64,000 bases of DNA, taken from NCBI RefSeq assembly GCF_021533835.1, contig NZ_JAKFYQ010000002.1, positions 124,001-188,000 on the forward strand, written 5' to 3'. The notes beneath the pieces were generated by a model. The model was not told the DNA's origin and did no database searches. It was given only the letters and a program-made list of their open reading frames with translations. This DNA comes from Synechococcus sp. Nb3U1. GTDB taxonomy: Bacteria > Cyanobacteriota > Cyanobacteriia > Thermostichales > Thermostichaceae. The translations under genes were made by a program, and so were the position numbers. Positions 28,467 through 38,388 of the stretch are shown here, piece after piece (positions within the stretch are counted from its first letter, which is position 1; each line of letters begins with the position of its first letter).

Positions 28467-29079
28467 GCCATCGGGATCCCTGCCACATAAAATTCTTTGT
28501 AAGCCGAGCAGACGAGAAAACACTAGCTAAGTCTGAATCATTTAGACCTAAACCAATTAAAGACCTCAGAAAAACTTCAGGAAGACCTCAATGGCAGCCG
28601 TGAGGCTGTTACCCCTCTGTCCGGACTGAGCTTCTACCGTTGCCCCTACCCTGAGGCAATCAACGGGGAAGACCGTACCACAGGCAAGGGATCTCAGCCG
28701 TATAGGCAGGCACACAATGTTGCTGTTGGCCGGATCCCGCCAGCCCAGATGGGCGTGGAAAATGTGCCCTTTTCAGTCGTTTGTAAATGTGAAAAACCTT
28801 AAGAGAACAGGGAGGCTTCACCGGGATCCCGCCTGAGAATTGTCATACTGTGTAACAAATCACAGAAAAAACGAGCCTAACTGCTACCGTATTTCGATGG
28901 GAATTTGAAGGGGTTGCTGGCTCAGGTGGGCATCCAACAAAGCTGACTTCAATATGGGCCTTAAGGTGGGAACTTTCCCTGGCCCTTTACCAGTCAAAGG
29001 CTGAGACCCTCTGGGGTGGTTCCGATGCCGTGGCGCAAATCCCCTGATTGAGTTGTCGCTTAACAAGAGGTAAGCATAG
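28467..29079. other. Divergent promoter region of the peptide transporter
   Basis: This 613-bp spacer separates the ATPase operon from the binding-protein operon and should hold both promoters. An open frame without a start runs on plus from about 28528 to 28802 and reads LSGLSFYRCPYPEAINGEDR in its middle; I do not recognise it and it may be a relic or chance. AAGAGG near 29065 is the ribosome binding site of the binding-protein gene. No terminator or RNA was identified. Confidence 0.5.
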
Positions 29080-30807
29080 ATGTCTTTTAAACGTCTGAAA
29101 ATGCAGCTAGTCAAGCTGCGGCTTTTGTTGATCCCACTGTTTGTGGTGGGTGGTTTGCTCCTTCATCATTGGGTGCCAGCCCAAGCCCAAGCGGATGACA
29201 CCTTGCGGTTGTTGTACTGGCAAGCCCCAACCCTATTGAATCCTCATCTCTCCACTGGCACCAAGGATTTTGAAGCTAGCCGCTTGGTTTACGAACCTCT
29301 GGCCAGCTTCGATGCTCGTGGCGAAATGGTGCCCTTTTTGGCTGCCGAAATTCCCAGCATCGAAAACGGCGATGTGGCAGAAGATTTGAGCTCGGTTACC
29401 TGGAAGCTCAAGAGCGGGGTGACTTGGGCAGATGGGGAACCCTTCACCGCCGATGATGTGGTCTTCACCTACGAGTACATTTCCAACCCAGAAGTCGGGG
29501 CAATTACGTCTGAGTACTATACCGACATCGCTTCGGTGGAGGCTTTGGATCCGACCACGGTGAAAATTACCTTCAAAGAGCCGACGGTGGCTTGGTTCGT
29601 GCCCTTTGTCGGCACCAACGGCATGATCATCCCCAAGCATATTTTTGAAACCTACAATGGCCCCAACTCCCGTGAAGCGCCAGCCAACCTGGCCCCGATC
29701 GGCACTGGGCCTTACATCACCGAGGATGTCAAACCGGGGGATGTGATCGTCTATGTGGCCAATGAAAATTTCCGTGAAGAAGGCAAACCGTTCTTTAAGC
29801 GGGTGGAACTGAAAGGTGGCGGCGATGCCACATCGGCAGCGCGGGCGGTGCTGCAAACGGGTGATGCCGACTATGCCTGGAACACCCAAGTGGAAGCAGC
29901 AGTGCTGACCCAGTTGGAAGCCACCGGCATTGGTCGGATTGTTCCCAAGCCCGGCCCCAACATGGAGCGGATCGTTGTCAATTTCTCTGATCCGAATGTG
30001 GAAAAAGACGGGCAGCGCTCCCACAAAGATGTACCGCATCCATTCCTGACAGACTTGAATGTGCGCAAAGCCCTGAGCTTGGCCATGGATCGGCAAACCA
30101 TTGCCGATCAACTCTACGGTGTGGCCGGCACCCCCACCAACGACTATGTACTTTCTCCGGAGAACATTCGCGCCAATGCCCCCTGGGAATTCAATCTAGA
30201 AGAGGCAGCCAAGCTGTTGGATGAAGCCGGCTGGGTAGATAGCAACAACAACGGCATCCGCGACAAAGATGGCGTGGAAATGCGCATGGTCTTCCAAACC
30301 TCTGTCAACCCAGTGCGCCAAAAAACCCAGGAGATCATCAAGCAGGATCTGGGCAAAATCGGCATTGACCTAGAGCTGAAGAGTATTGATGCCAGCATCT
30401 TCTTCGACAGTGAGCCCAACAACCCCGATAACCTCGGCCACTTCTACGCTGACCTGCAGATGTACACCACCGGCAATGAAAACCCCGACCCAACAGGTTA
30501 CATGCGCCGTTACCTCTGCGAGGAGATCGCCCAAAAGGAAAACAACTGGGCCAGCGCCAACGATTCTCGCTACTGCAACCCCGCCTACGAAGCGATGTTC
30601 GCTGAATTGGTGAGCATGACCGATCCGGATGAGCGGGATGAGCAGGTCAAGAAGATGAACAATTTCCTGACGGTGGAGGATGTGGCGGTGATCCCATTGA
30701 TCGACCGATCCAGCCCTGCCACTGCGGCTAACAGCATCGAAGGGATTGATCTCACCCCTTGGGATCTCGAACCCTGGAATATCAAAGACTGGACTCGCAA
30801 GTCTTAA
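29080..30807 (+). CDS. Peptide ABC transporter substrate-binding protein (SBP family 5)
   Basis: The 575-residue protein has a signal peptide (LRLLLIPLFVVGGLLLHH, then AQA) and the SBP_bac_5 domain: LLYWQAPTLLNPHLS, WKLKSGVTWADGEPFTADD, GTGPYITEDV and a C-terminal half with LNVRKALSLAMDRQTI. It delivers peptides, or in some relatives sugars or nickel, to the permeases. There is no lipobox, so the protein is probably periplasmic and free. It is the first gene of the plus-strand transporter unit. Confidence 0.92.
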   Translation: MSFKRLKMQLVKLRLLLIPLFVVGGLLLHHWVPAQAQADDTLRLLYWQAPTLLNPHLSTGTKDFEASRLVYEPLASFDARGEMVPFLAAEIPSIENGDVAEDLSSVTWKLKSGVTWADGEPFTADDVVFTYEYISNPEVGAITSEYYTDIASVEALDPTTVKITFKEPTVAWFVPFVGTNGMIIPKHIFETYNGPNSREAPANLAPIGTGPYITEDVKPGDVIVYVANENFREEGKPFFKRVELKGGGDATSAARAVLQTGDADYAWNTQVEAAVLTQLEATGIGRIVPKPGPNMERIVVNFSDPNVEKDGQRSHKDVPHPFLTDLNVRKALSLAMDRQTIADQLYGVAGTPTNDYVLSPENIRANAPWEFNLEEAAKLLDEAGWVDSNNNGIRDKDGVEMRMVFQTSVNPVRQKTQEIIKQDLGKIGIDLELKSIDASIFFDSEPNNPDNLGHFYADLQMYTTGNENPDPTGYMRRYLCEEIAQKENNWASANDSRYCNPAYEAMFAELVSMTDPDERDEQVKKMNNFLTVEDVAVIPLIDRSSPATAANSIEGIDLTPWDLEPWNIKDWTRKS

Positions 30808-30838
30808 AAGTCTTGCTCTCAGGAGTTTGGCAAGCTGT

Positions 30839-30865
30839 GAGGGGATCCCGCCAAGGGATCCCCTC
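30839..30865 (+). promoter_or_regulatory. Strong stem-loop between binding protein and permease genes
   Basis: GAGGGGATCCC (30839-30849) pairs perfectly with GGGATCCCCTC (30855-30865) over a 5-base loop. T-runs follow 30 bp later (30894-30900). Two GGGATCCC motifs supply much of the stem. Its place, 31 bp after the binding-protein stop, suggests partial termination or RNA stabilisation so that binding protein outnumbers permeases. Confidence 0.65.
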
Positions 30866-31033
30866 CATAGCCCCAAGGGATCCCTGGCCTCTGTTTTTTA
30901 GGTTTTGTTTTTTGCGAACCGGACGGATCCCATGGGAAACCCCAGATGTTTTTCTCTAACGGTTTGGCCCCATTGCCTGGACTATGATGACGGTGCTTTC
31001 GGCCCCAGCTGACCTGCCGGTTCTATAGAATCC

Positions 31034-31996
31034 ATGACTCGCTACCTGATTAACCGCCTGTTCATCTCTATTCCCACCTTGTTGGCCATCAGCGTGGTAG
31101 TGTTTGCCATTCTCGCTTTGGCCCCCGGGGATCCGATGGCGGAATTTGCCACCAACCCAGCCATTACTGCCGAAGTGCGGGAGAACATTCGCCGTTCTTT
31201 GGGGTTGGATCAACCCATCTATATTCGCTATGTGAAATGGCTGTGGGCCTTTATGCGTGGGGATATGGGCTTTTCTTTTAATAGCCGCAGCCCGGTGGTG
31301 AACTTGATTTTGCAGCGGTTGCCCACCACCCTTTGGGTTGTCGGTACGGCTTACCTCTTGGCGGCCTTGCTGGCAGTGCCTTTGGGGGTGATCTCTGCCC
31401 TGAAGCGCTATACCTTTTTCGATCAGATGGTGACGACCCTGGCCTTCGTGGGGTTTTCTTTGCCCACCTTTTTTACCGGCATTTTGTTCATCATTATTTT
31501 CAGTGTGCAACTGCGCTGGTTCCCGTTTATCTACAACAGCACCCTGCGGGTGACGAACTGGGCCACGTTTATGGCTCAGGTGCGGCAGTCGATTATGCCG
31601 GTGATGGTTTTGGTGTTGTTTCAGGCGGCAGTGCTGATGCGCTTTGTGCGAGCCTCAATGCTAGAGCAAATGAACCGCGATTATGTGCGAACCGCTAGGG
31701 CTAAAGGCTTGCGGAACTTTGTGGTGGTGAACCGGCATATTTTGCGCAATGCCCTGATCCCAGTGGTGACGCTGGTGGCCTTGGATATTCCCACTGTGTT
31801 TACTGGGGCGTTGGTAACGGAACAAATTTTCCGGGTGCCGGGGATCGGTGCTTTGCTGGTGGACTCCATCTTTCGAGGCGATACACCCGTAGTGATGGCC
31901 ATTACTTTCATCTACGCCATTTTGATTGTGATTTTCAATTTGGTGGCGGATATCCTCTACGGCATTTTGGATCCGCGGGTGCAGTATGCGCGCTAG
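31034..31996 (+). CDS. Peptide ABC transporter permease, DppB/OppB type
   Basis: The 320-residue membrane protein has the DppB start (MTRYLINRLFISIPTLLAIS, LAPGDP) and six helices. The ATPase-coupling EAA loop reads YVRTARAKGLRNFVVVNRHI. It forms a heterodimer with the DppC-type protein that follows. Confidence 0.92.
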   Translation: MTRYLINRLFISIPTLLAISVVVFAILALAPGDPMAEFATNPAITAEVRENIRRSLGLDQPIYIRYVKWLWAFMRGDMGFSFNSRSPVVNLILQRLPTTLWVVGTAYLLAALLAVPLGVISALKRYTFFDQMVTTLAFVGFSLPTFFTGILFIIIFSVQLRWFPFIYNSTLRVTNWATFMAQVRQSIMPVMVLVLFQAAVLMRFVRASMLEQMNRDYVRTARAKGLRNFVVVNRHILRNALIPVVTLVALDIPTVFTGALVTEQIFRVPGIGALLVDSIFRGDTPVVMAITFIYAILIVIFNLVADILYGILDPRVQYAR

Positions 31997-32037
31997 GGAT
32001 CCCACTGGTTTCCCCCTCAGCTTTCTAGAGTTTGCCT

Positions 32038-32967
32038 ATGTCTGCTTCGATCCCTGCTTCTGCTCAAGCTGCTACACCAAAACGTCCACCGCGGACATTG
32101 TGGGGAGATGCCTGGCGACGCTTTCGGCGGGATAAGCTGGCCCTGTTCGGGGCCGCAACCCTGATTGTGATCGTTCTGGCCTGTGTATTCGGCCCGCTGG
32201 TCTATACTGCCTCCCACAGCCAGATTGACTTCTCCCGCTCACAGATGTCCCCCAGTTGGGTGCATCCTTTTGGCACCAATGATCTCGGGCAAGATGTCTT
32301 GGCGCGGGTGCTGCGGGGGGGGCGAGTGTCGCTGTCGGTGGGCATTACCTCGATGCTGGTGGCGATCTTTGTTGGAAGCTTGATCGGGGCGATCTCGGGG
32401 TTCTATGGGGGCTGGTTGGATGTAGCCCTGATGCGCTTCACGGATTTGTTCCTCTCCTTGCCGCAGTTGCCGGTGTTGTTGATGGTGATCTTTCTGTTTC
32501 GGGAGACCTTGCGGCGGTTGGCGGGGCCGGAAACGGGGATTTTCATGCTGATGGTACTGGTGATCGGCAGCTTGAATTGGATGTCGGTGGCGCGGCTGGT
32601 GCGAGCCAGTTTCTTGAGTGTGCGGGAGATGGATTTCGTCTTGGCCGGGCGGGCAATCGGGGCTCCCGCCCATCGGCTGATTTGGGTCCATATTTTCCCG
32701 AATGTGCTCAGCCCGGTGATCGTGGCAGCGACCTTGTCGGTGGGAACGGCGATCATCACCGAGTCCACCTTGAGCTTTTTGGGGTTGGGCTTTCCGCCGG
32801 ATGTGCCCACTTGGGGGAGGCTCCTTTACGATGCCCGCGATTACCTGGAACAGTCTCCCCACATGGCTTTCTTCCCCGGTTTGATGATTTTCCTGACGGT
32901 GCTAAGTATCAACTTTGTCGGGGATGGACTGCGGGATGCGCTGGATCCGCAAATGCGGCCACGGTGA
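32038..32967 (+). CDS. Peptide ABC transporter permease, DppC/OppC type
   Basis: The 309-residue permease has the N-terminal DppC region (DAWRRFRRDKLALFGAATL), HPFGTNDLGQDVLARVLRGG, and the coupling loop FVLAGRAIGAPAHRLIWVHI. It starts 41 bp after the DppB stop. The ATG at 32038 is preferred to a TTG two codons upstream. Confidence 0.92.
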   Translation: MSASIPASAQAATPKRPPRTLWGDAWRRFRRDKLALFGAATLIVIVLACVFGPLVYTASHSQIDFSRSQMSPSWVHPFGTNDLGQDVLARVLRGGRVSLSVGITSMLVAIFVGSLIGAISGFYGGWLDVALMRFTDLFLSLPQLPVLLMVIFLFRETLRRLAGPETGIFMLMVLVIGSLNWMSVARLVRASFLSVREMDFVLAGRAIGAPAHRLIWVHIFPNVLSPVIVAATLSVGTAIITESTLSFLGLGFPPDVPTWGRLLYDARDYLEQSPHMAFFPGLMIFLTVLSINFVGDGLRDALDPQMRPR

Positions 32968-33081
32968 CGAAGGGATCCTGACCTGATAGGTTGGAGGGGC
33001 TGAAAGGGCAAGGGGGTTCCGGAGTGGATCCCGGGTTTGTCATGGAACGACCAAAAGCCCGCCGCAGAAGGGATCCTGACC

Positions 33082-33753
33082 ATGTTCTACCTACCCGTCT
33101 CGCTGCTATTATTCGTGGTGCTGTTGCTGCTGCTGCCCCTGATCTGGCTAGGATTGGCGGTGGATGTGGTGGCGCTGGCGGTGGCCAAGCTGGGGTTTTC
33201 GCGGGATGTAGCCTTGCTGTTGCTGCTGGCGGTGCTGGTGGGCAGCCCAATCAATATCCCTCTTTACCGGGTGGAGTGTGAGGTGACGGTGGTGGAGGAT
33301 TTGGCCAGCCTGTGGATGCGGCAGTTCTGGGGGATCCCGTTGGTGAAAATGCCGCAGGAGACGGTAATTGCTTTGAATGTTGGGGGTGGGTTGATCCCGG
33401 TGGCTTTGGCGCTGTACCAGTTGGGCCGGGCCAATGTGGGGCTGATCCTGTCGGTAACAGCGCTAGTGACCTTGGTGAGCTACTTTGCTTCCCATGTGGT
33501 GCCAGGGATCGGCATTCAAATGAATCCCCTGATCGCCCCGGCTACAGCAGCCTTGGCGGCTTTTCTAATCGCAGGCGAACAGGCCCCAGCCGTTGCCTTT
33601 GCCGGTGGGGTTTTAGGCACGGTGCTCGGGGCGGATTTGCTGCACTTACCAGAGGTGCTGCGGCGCAATTGTTCCGGCATTCTCAGTATCGGTGGGGCAG
33701 GGGTCTTCGATGGTATCGCCCTTTGTGGTCTATTTGCCCTGCTATTGAGCTAG
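33082..33753 (+). CDS. DUF1614 family membrane protein
   Basis: The 223-residue protein has a hydrophobic N-terminus and about seven membrane segments. Segments such as LGFSRDVALLLLLAVLVGSP, NVGGGLIPVALALYQLG and LSIGGAGVFDGIALCGL match DUF1614, a membrane family of unknown function found in archaea and bacteria. The ATG at 33082 is chosen over an upstream in-frame TTG at 33037. It converges on the caspase-like gene with a 2-bp gap. Confidence 0.75.
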   Translation: MFYLPVSLLLFVVLLLLLPLIWLGLAVDVVALAVAKLGFSRDVALLLLLAVLVGSPINIPLYRVECEVTVVEDLASLWMRQFWGIPLVKMPQETVIALNVGGGLIPVALALYQLGRANVGLILSVTALVTLVSYFASHVVPGIGIQMNPLIAPATAALAAFLIAGEQAPAVAFAGGVLGTVLGADLLHLPEVLRRNCSGILSIGGAGVFDGIALCGLFALLLS

Positions 33754-33755
33754 TG

Positions 33756-35927
33756 TTAAATCAACGTATAGGTGAGCGAGAGAGTAAGGGATTGGGCGGG
33801 ATCCAGCAGGCGCAAGTCGGCATCACTGGAGCCAAAAGACTCAGAAGCACGGCTGGTCAGCTCCTCCATCAGCATTTGCGTCCATTCCAGCGGCCCATTG
33901 AGCAACATCGGCGAACGGGTTACTCCCAGTTTGCGGGCCATGCTTTTGAGAGCTTCCAGGCTGGTCTGCAGGGGGCGAGTGCTGGCTACAAACAACAATT
34001 CTGTTAGCCCCTGAGCGTTACAGGTCAACAAATCCGAACTACCTGGGGTGGTGCGCAACTCGTTGTCGGTTTCAGGCAAACGGGGCAAAACCAAGGTGCT
34101 TTGGGCTTCCAGGCGCAGCGGCAGGGTGAAGTTATCCTGCGGCATCGGGGCCAAGAGGTGCAGTTGCCCGGTCGGGTCTGTCATCAACACATAGCCGAAC
34201 AGATCTTGCTCACCGTTGTTGCGCAGAGTGAGGCGCAAGGGATCCCCGCGCATGAAGCGTTGCATCCCCAGTTCAACGGGGGTGGAGGTCACCGCCTGGG
34301 TAAAGCGTGCCGCCAAAGAGGGAGATTTGTCCTTGGATCCCAACTCCGCCACAACCGCCAAGGGAGAACTGGCTGCATTGAGAGTGGTTCGTAACCGTTT
34401 TGCAGCCAGCAGATGAGCCAGACGCGGGGCCAACCGCTGCACGGCCACAGCAGCAGCTTCCCCCACCGGCCCACAGGAGTCTAAGACCAATTCTCGCCCA
34501 GGCCAGAAGAGGCTGTAGCTGTTTACCTCCAAGGGTTTGGGCAGAGTATCCGACTGAAAAGCCCTCGCCATTTCCGGGGTGATGCGGCCTAGGAGGCAAT
34601 CGACCTGTCGTTCCCGCGGGTTGGCGGTTTCCATCCAGCTAAAGCTGGCGATGGCATTGGTGATATCTACTTTTTCGATGCGGCCGAGATTGTCTTCTAG
34701 ACCAACCAGGAGCTTCAAAGTTTGGGAGAGGCCCCGCAACTGTTCCCGCAAAGGTGTGCCCACGGGGGGAAGCTGCCCCTCGGAACTAGAGAGCTGTGCC
34801 TGAGCTAACAAACCGTTCCGAGACCGAAGCACCAGCGGGGTCGGTGGATTAGCGACCTCCTGAGGAGCGTCTGTAGGGATAGGGGTTAACAGTGTGCCCG
34901 GTTGCAGACCGCACAACGCCGCAGGTGGGATCCCGCCCAACCACACCTGCGCCCGACTTCCCTTCACATCCTGAATCACCCCGCTCACCCCCGACTGGGC
35001 CAGATTGAGAAAATAGGGGGGGATGCGCCGAGCCGTTTCTTTGCCTTCTAGTGTGGGCCGTTGACAGGCGAACATCCCCAGTTCCCGCCGACTGGACACT
35101 TGATTGAAGGCCACTGCCAAACGAGTGGCGGGTGTGGTTTCCCAAAGGTACTGGGTGAGCAGATAGGTCAGCACCCCGGCATAGAATCCCGGCCAACTGG
35201 CCTCAGCGGCCAAATCCTGGGGTGTGGTGGCGGTGATTAGCAAGCCCTTGGGTGGGGTGGGCCAAACTCGCTGGGGCGCTGGAACGCTGCCGATAGATTG
35301 ATCTACAGATTGATCTGAAGCGGGGGATCCGGATCCCTTCACAGCCGCTGCCGGACGAGCCCGCAGTTGCCAGTTACCGCGCACCGAGGGCGCTGTGTGG
35401 GTGAAGCCACAGTCGAGTAGAGTGGTGAGCTGAGCCGTGCCCAAACCCTCTAGTAGATGAAAGAAGCTCTCGAGAGGGATCGCTGGGATCCCAGTCGATC
35501 CTTCTGAACCGGACAGCAACAGCGCCGGTTGCCAGGGATTTTGGGATCCCGATAGCCACTGCCCATGACCGCTAAAATGCACCACGACGGTTTCGGCAGT
35601 ACGGCTTTGGCCCCCTAGATGCTCGGCAAAAGCAGACTGGATACCGCTCCAAGTAGCGACTCCATCCGTCAGGGTCAGGATTTCTGGCGGGGCAAAGCCG
35701 AAGCGATGCAGAAGCAACTCCCGTTGCAATTCCACATCCGTCAGGCACCCCTGCAACAGGGATCCCTCGCCGGGGTAGCGGTTAATGCCGATCAATAGCG
35801 CCAGTTTGCGGGAGCTAGCCGCCAACGCTTGTCCATAGCGCCCAGACTGCCATGCCATCCAGCCTGGGGGCAGACCAAGACTGGCAGCAACCAGGATCAA
35901 CTTTTGAAGAAAAGACCGCCTTTGCAT
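33756..35927 (-). CDS. Tat-exported caspase-like (C14) protein with DUF4384
   Basis: The 723-residue protein begins with a twin-arginine-type signal (QRRSFLQKLILVAASLG). The metacaspase-like domain (~40-280) has KLALLIGINRYPG, the catalytic His in VVVHFSGHGQW and the likely catalytic Cys in TTLLDCGFTH. The usual DCCHSG is altered to DCGFTH, but the Cys is kept. The C-terminal third carries a DUF4384-like domain (RGDPLRLTLRNNGEQDLFGY). Such proteins are common in filamentous and unicellular cyanobacteria; substrates are unknown. Confidence 0.82.
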   Translation of the reverse strand: MQRRSFLQKLILVAASLGLPPGWMAWQSGRYGQALAASSRKLALLIGINRYPGEGSLLQGCLTDVELQRELLLHRFGFAPPEILTLTDGVATWSGIQSAFAEHLGGQSRTAETVVVHFSGHGQWLSGSQNPWQPALLLSGSEGSTGIPAIPLESFFHLLEGLGTAQLTTLLDCGFTHTAPSVRGNWQLRARPAAAVKGSGSPASDQSVDQSIGSVPAPQRVWPTPPKGLLITATTPQDLAAEASWPGFYAGVLTYLLTQYLWETTPATRLAVAFNQVSSRRELGMFACQRPTLEGKETARRIPPYFLNLAQSGVSGVIQDVKGSRAQVWLGGIPPAALCGLQPGTLLTPIPTDAPQEVANPPTPLVLRSRNGLLAQAQLSSSEGQLPPVGTPLREQLRGLSQTLKLLVGLEDNLGRIEKVDITNAIASFSWMETANPRERQVDCLLGRITPEMARAFQSDTLPKPLEVNSYSLFWPGRELVLDSCGPVGEAAAVAVQRLAPRLAHLLAAKRLRTTLNAASSPLAVVAELGSKDKSPSLAARFTQAVTSTPVELGMQRFMRGDPLRLTLRNNGEQDLFGYVLMTDPTGQLHLLAPMPQDNFTLPLRLEAQSTLVLPRLPETDNELRTTPGSSDLLTCNAQGLTELLFVASTRPLQTSLEALKSMARKLGVTRSPMLLNGPLEWTQMLMEELTSRASESFGSSDADLRLLDPAQSLTLSLTYTLI

Positions 35928-36183
35928 GCTAACCTTCCGGCCCAGCGGCCACCCGACTGGAAGCTACGGCTGAGCTTTGTGTGGAATATCCGTTGCTGCC
36001 TAGTTTCAGGATATCCCCATCCACAAAGCTTTTTCGAGGGATCTCGTGACAGTTTTTAGCGTTTTCTTTGCATTCCTTACCAAAGCAGATTAGGATAGGG
36101 CTCGCAAAATCCCACTTGCTTTCCGATAAGGGATCCCACAGCGATTCTCGCCCCTCTGGCCACAGAGAAAACAGTAGAAATAC

Positions 36184-37074
36184 TCATCGACTATTGAGAA
36201 AATAGGGCAGCCGAGCTCCGCGGTCCGGCCAATGAAAGCGGATAAAGGGCACCAAAACGAACCCAGCCAAAATTAGACAGAACAGGCTGTAGTACAGGTA
36301 AAAAATGCCAATTGGGTCACTTTGCTCAGCCCCCTCTCCCCCCAGGGATCCCAGCGTTAAAGCCAAGATATTATTCAAGACATGGGCCAGGATGGGCAAG
36401 CTCAAGGAGCGGGTTTGCAGATAAAACAAGCCCATCACCAAGCCAAACACCGTCAGCCCGATCGGGTTAGGATGCAGCAGCCCGAACAAAATAGAAGAAG
36501 CCAGTAAGCCCTTGGGGATCCCCCACTTGAGGCCCCAGCGGTGCAGTAAAATGCCGCGAAACAGCCATTCTTCTGTTACCGGCGCCACCACCACGATCGA
36601 CAGCCAGCGCAACCCTTGATACACCAGTGGCCAAGCCGTTCCACTGGCATCTTCCCCCAGCGAATACAACATCGATTCCGCCAGCTCCGGTGAAGGCAGC
36701 GATACCAAATAGAGCATCAACAGGGTTGTGCCCATAGAGAGCATCACCAAAGCCAGCACCACCCGCAGCAGGGATCTCCAGGGAATCGGAGACCGCCAGT
36801 TCCCCCACAGTTGCCCCATCTGTAGATCAGCCTGTTGCCCCCGTTGCCAGCTCCAGACACAGATGAGGATGAACGTAGAGCAATAGACGAAGTAGGCCAG
36901 CAGTGGATCATCTGCTTCCAAATCCAATAGCCTGGCCATCAGCACCACCACCAAACCCGCCATCAGGTTGATCAGCAGAAAAGCCAACAATAGGTGGCGA
37001 GCTTTGAGGGCTTCAAACCGAGTTGAATCCTGAGCAGGCGGAAGAATGGGGGATCCAGACACAAAGACAGACAT
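36184..37074 (-). CDS. CPBP family intramembrane metalloprotease
   Basis: The 296-residue membrane protein has the CPBP (Abi/CAAX protease) motifs: VTEEWLFRGILLHRW (EExxxR), FGLLHPN and LPILAHVLNNILAL, which supply the glutamates and histidines of the metal site. About seven helices are visible. Family members cleave within membranes or serve in peptide modification; the target here is unknown. Confidence 0.9.
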   Translation of the reverse strand: MSVFVSGSPILPPAQDSTRFEALKARHLLLAFLLINLMAGLVVVLMARLLDLEADDPLLAYFVYCSTFILICVWSWQRGQQADLQMGQLWGNWRSPIPWRSLLRVVLALVMLSMGTTLLMLYLVSLPSPELAESMLYSLGEDASGTAWPLVYQGLRWLSIVVVAPVTEEWLFRGILLHRWGLKWGIPKGLLASSILFGLLHPNPIGLTVFGLVMGLFYLQTRSLSLPILAHVLNNILALTLGSLGGEGAEQSDPIGIFYLYYSLFCLILAGFVLVPFIRFHWPDRGARLPYFLNSR

Positions 37075-37347
37075 TGCAGCCTTCCCATTTTAGGAGGATC
37101 CCGAAAGGTGGCCATAGGTGGAATCCCGACCGTCTGCAGACCCATGGGGCACTTCTCCCACAACAGTCGGGCCCTGGAAGCCTGGGATGGGCTCCCCGTA
37201 TAGGCAGCTACAACTTCCTGAAACCAGACCGACTAAGGTACAACCAGCCTTTTCTCACCCTATGGCTGCCCATTTTGCATCAGCGGGTGGCTCCATTTCC
37301 AGAATCCATATCCAAAACAATCCAAAACAGGTCAAAGGAGCGGGTAG

Positions 37348-38388
37348 ATGTTGGAGAAAGTCACCCTTGCAGGTTGGCCCAGTAGCCGTCGGGCCTTCCT
37401 CCAACAGGCAGTTGGGTTTACGGTTGCCGGAGCCATGGGTTGGCAGTCCTGGCCAACAGCAGAAGCCCAAACCCTGCAAGCCGCCAATTTGCAACTGGCC
37501 TGGATTAAGAATGTGGAATTTGCTGGGCAGTGGGCAGCGCTGGAAAAGGGCTTTTTCAAAGAAGAAGGACTGGATATCAACATCCTGCCCGGTGGCGGCC
37601 AGATCGATCCGGCTACTGTCACCGCTAGTGGCACCGCAGATATTGGTATTACTGCTTCCGCAACCCAATTGGTGGCCGCCCGTTCTCGCGGCGTACCCCT
37701 GATCGCCTTTGGCTCCACCTACCAGAAGTCGCCGGGGTGCATGGTCTGTCGGGCCGATAGCGGCATCATGAGCCCAAAAGATTTCGCCGGCAAAAAAATT
37801 GGCCACCAACAAACGGCTCGTAGTGTGGTCAAAACTGTCCTGAAAATTAACGGGATCCCGGAAGATCAGGTGGAAATGATCGTGGTGTCCTTTGACCCTA
37901 GCCCGGTGATGCAGGGAGTGGTGGATCTCTACACCGCCTTCGCCACCAACCAGCCCCTGACCATGAAAGAGCAGGGCATCGAACCGCGGGTGTTCCTCTA
38001 CTACGACATGGGCCTGCGCTTCGAGGCGGACACGTTCATCGCCACCGAAGCCACGCTAGAACGCAAACCCGAGGTGCTAGAAGCCTTTTTGCGCGCCTCC
38101 CTTAAGGGATGGGAATACACCCTGCAAAATCCGGATGAAGTGGCCCAATTTGTGGTGGAAAAATATGGCGAAGGGTTGAGTCTGACACAGCAGATCGCCC
38201 AAAACCGCGCCGGTTTGGAGCTAATGGTGTCGGAGCTAACCGAAGAAAAGGGCCTATTCTGGATGGATCCCGAGCGGTGGGAGCAAACCAATCAGGTGGC
38301 GGTGGAAACCGAAGTGATCGAAAGGCCCATCGATGTCAGCCAGCTGTTGGTCTTCGAGCTGCTGGAGAAGGTGCATGGCAACACTTGA
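37348..38388 (+). CDS. ABC transporter substrate-binding protein, NMT1/THI5-like
   Basis: The 346-residue protein has a twin-arginine-like signal (SRRAFLQQAVGFTVAGAMG) and an NMT1/THI5-type binding domain: WIKNVEFAGQWAALEKGFFK, GEADIGI-like TASGTADIGITASATQ and SPGCMVCRADSGI. This family brings in nitrate, sulfonates, taurine or thiamine pyrimidine precursors; the sequence alone does not decide which. It is first of three overlapping genes. Confidence 0.85.
   Translation: MLEKVTLAGWPSSRRAFLQQAVGFTVAGAMGWQSWPTAEAQTLQAANLQLAWIKNVEFAGQWAALEKGFFKEEGLDINILPGGGQIDPATVTASGTADIGITASATQLVAARSRGVPLIAFGSTYQKSPGCMVCRADSGIMSPKDFAGKKIGHQQTARSVVKTVLKINGIPEDQVEMIVVSFDPSPVMQGVVDLYTAFATNQPLTMKEQGIEPRVFLYYDMGLRFEADTFIATEATLERKPEVLEAFLRASLKGWEYTLQNPDEVAQFVVEKYGEGLSLTQQIAQNRAGLELMVSELTEEKGLFWMDPERWEQTNQVAVETEVIERPIDVSQLLVFELLEKVHGNT

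Noticed and set aside
28528-28802. Open frame of about 90 codons in the divergent transporter spacer
   Set aside because: No start codon, no ribosome binding site and no recognised family; kept only as a note in the spacer entry.
32239-32862. Minus-strand frame of 207 codons across the DppC gene
   Set aside because: Gln/His/Pro-rich antisense text typical of a GC-rich gene, without a family match.
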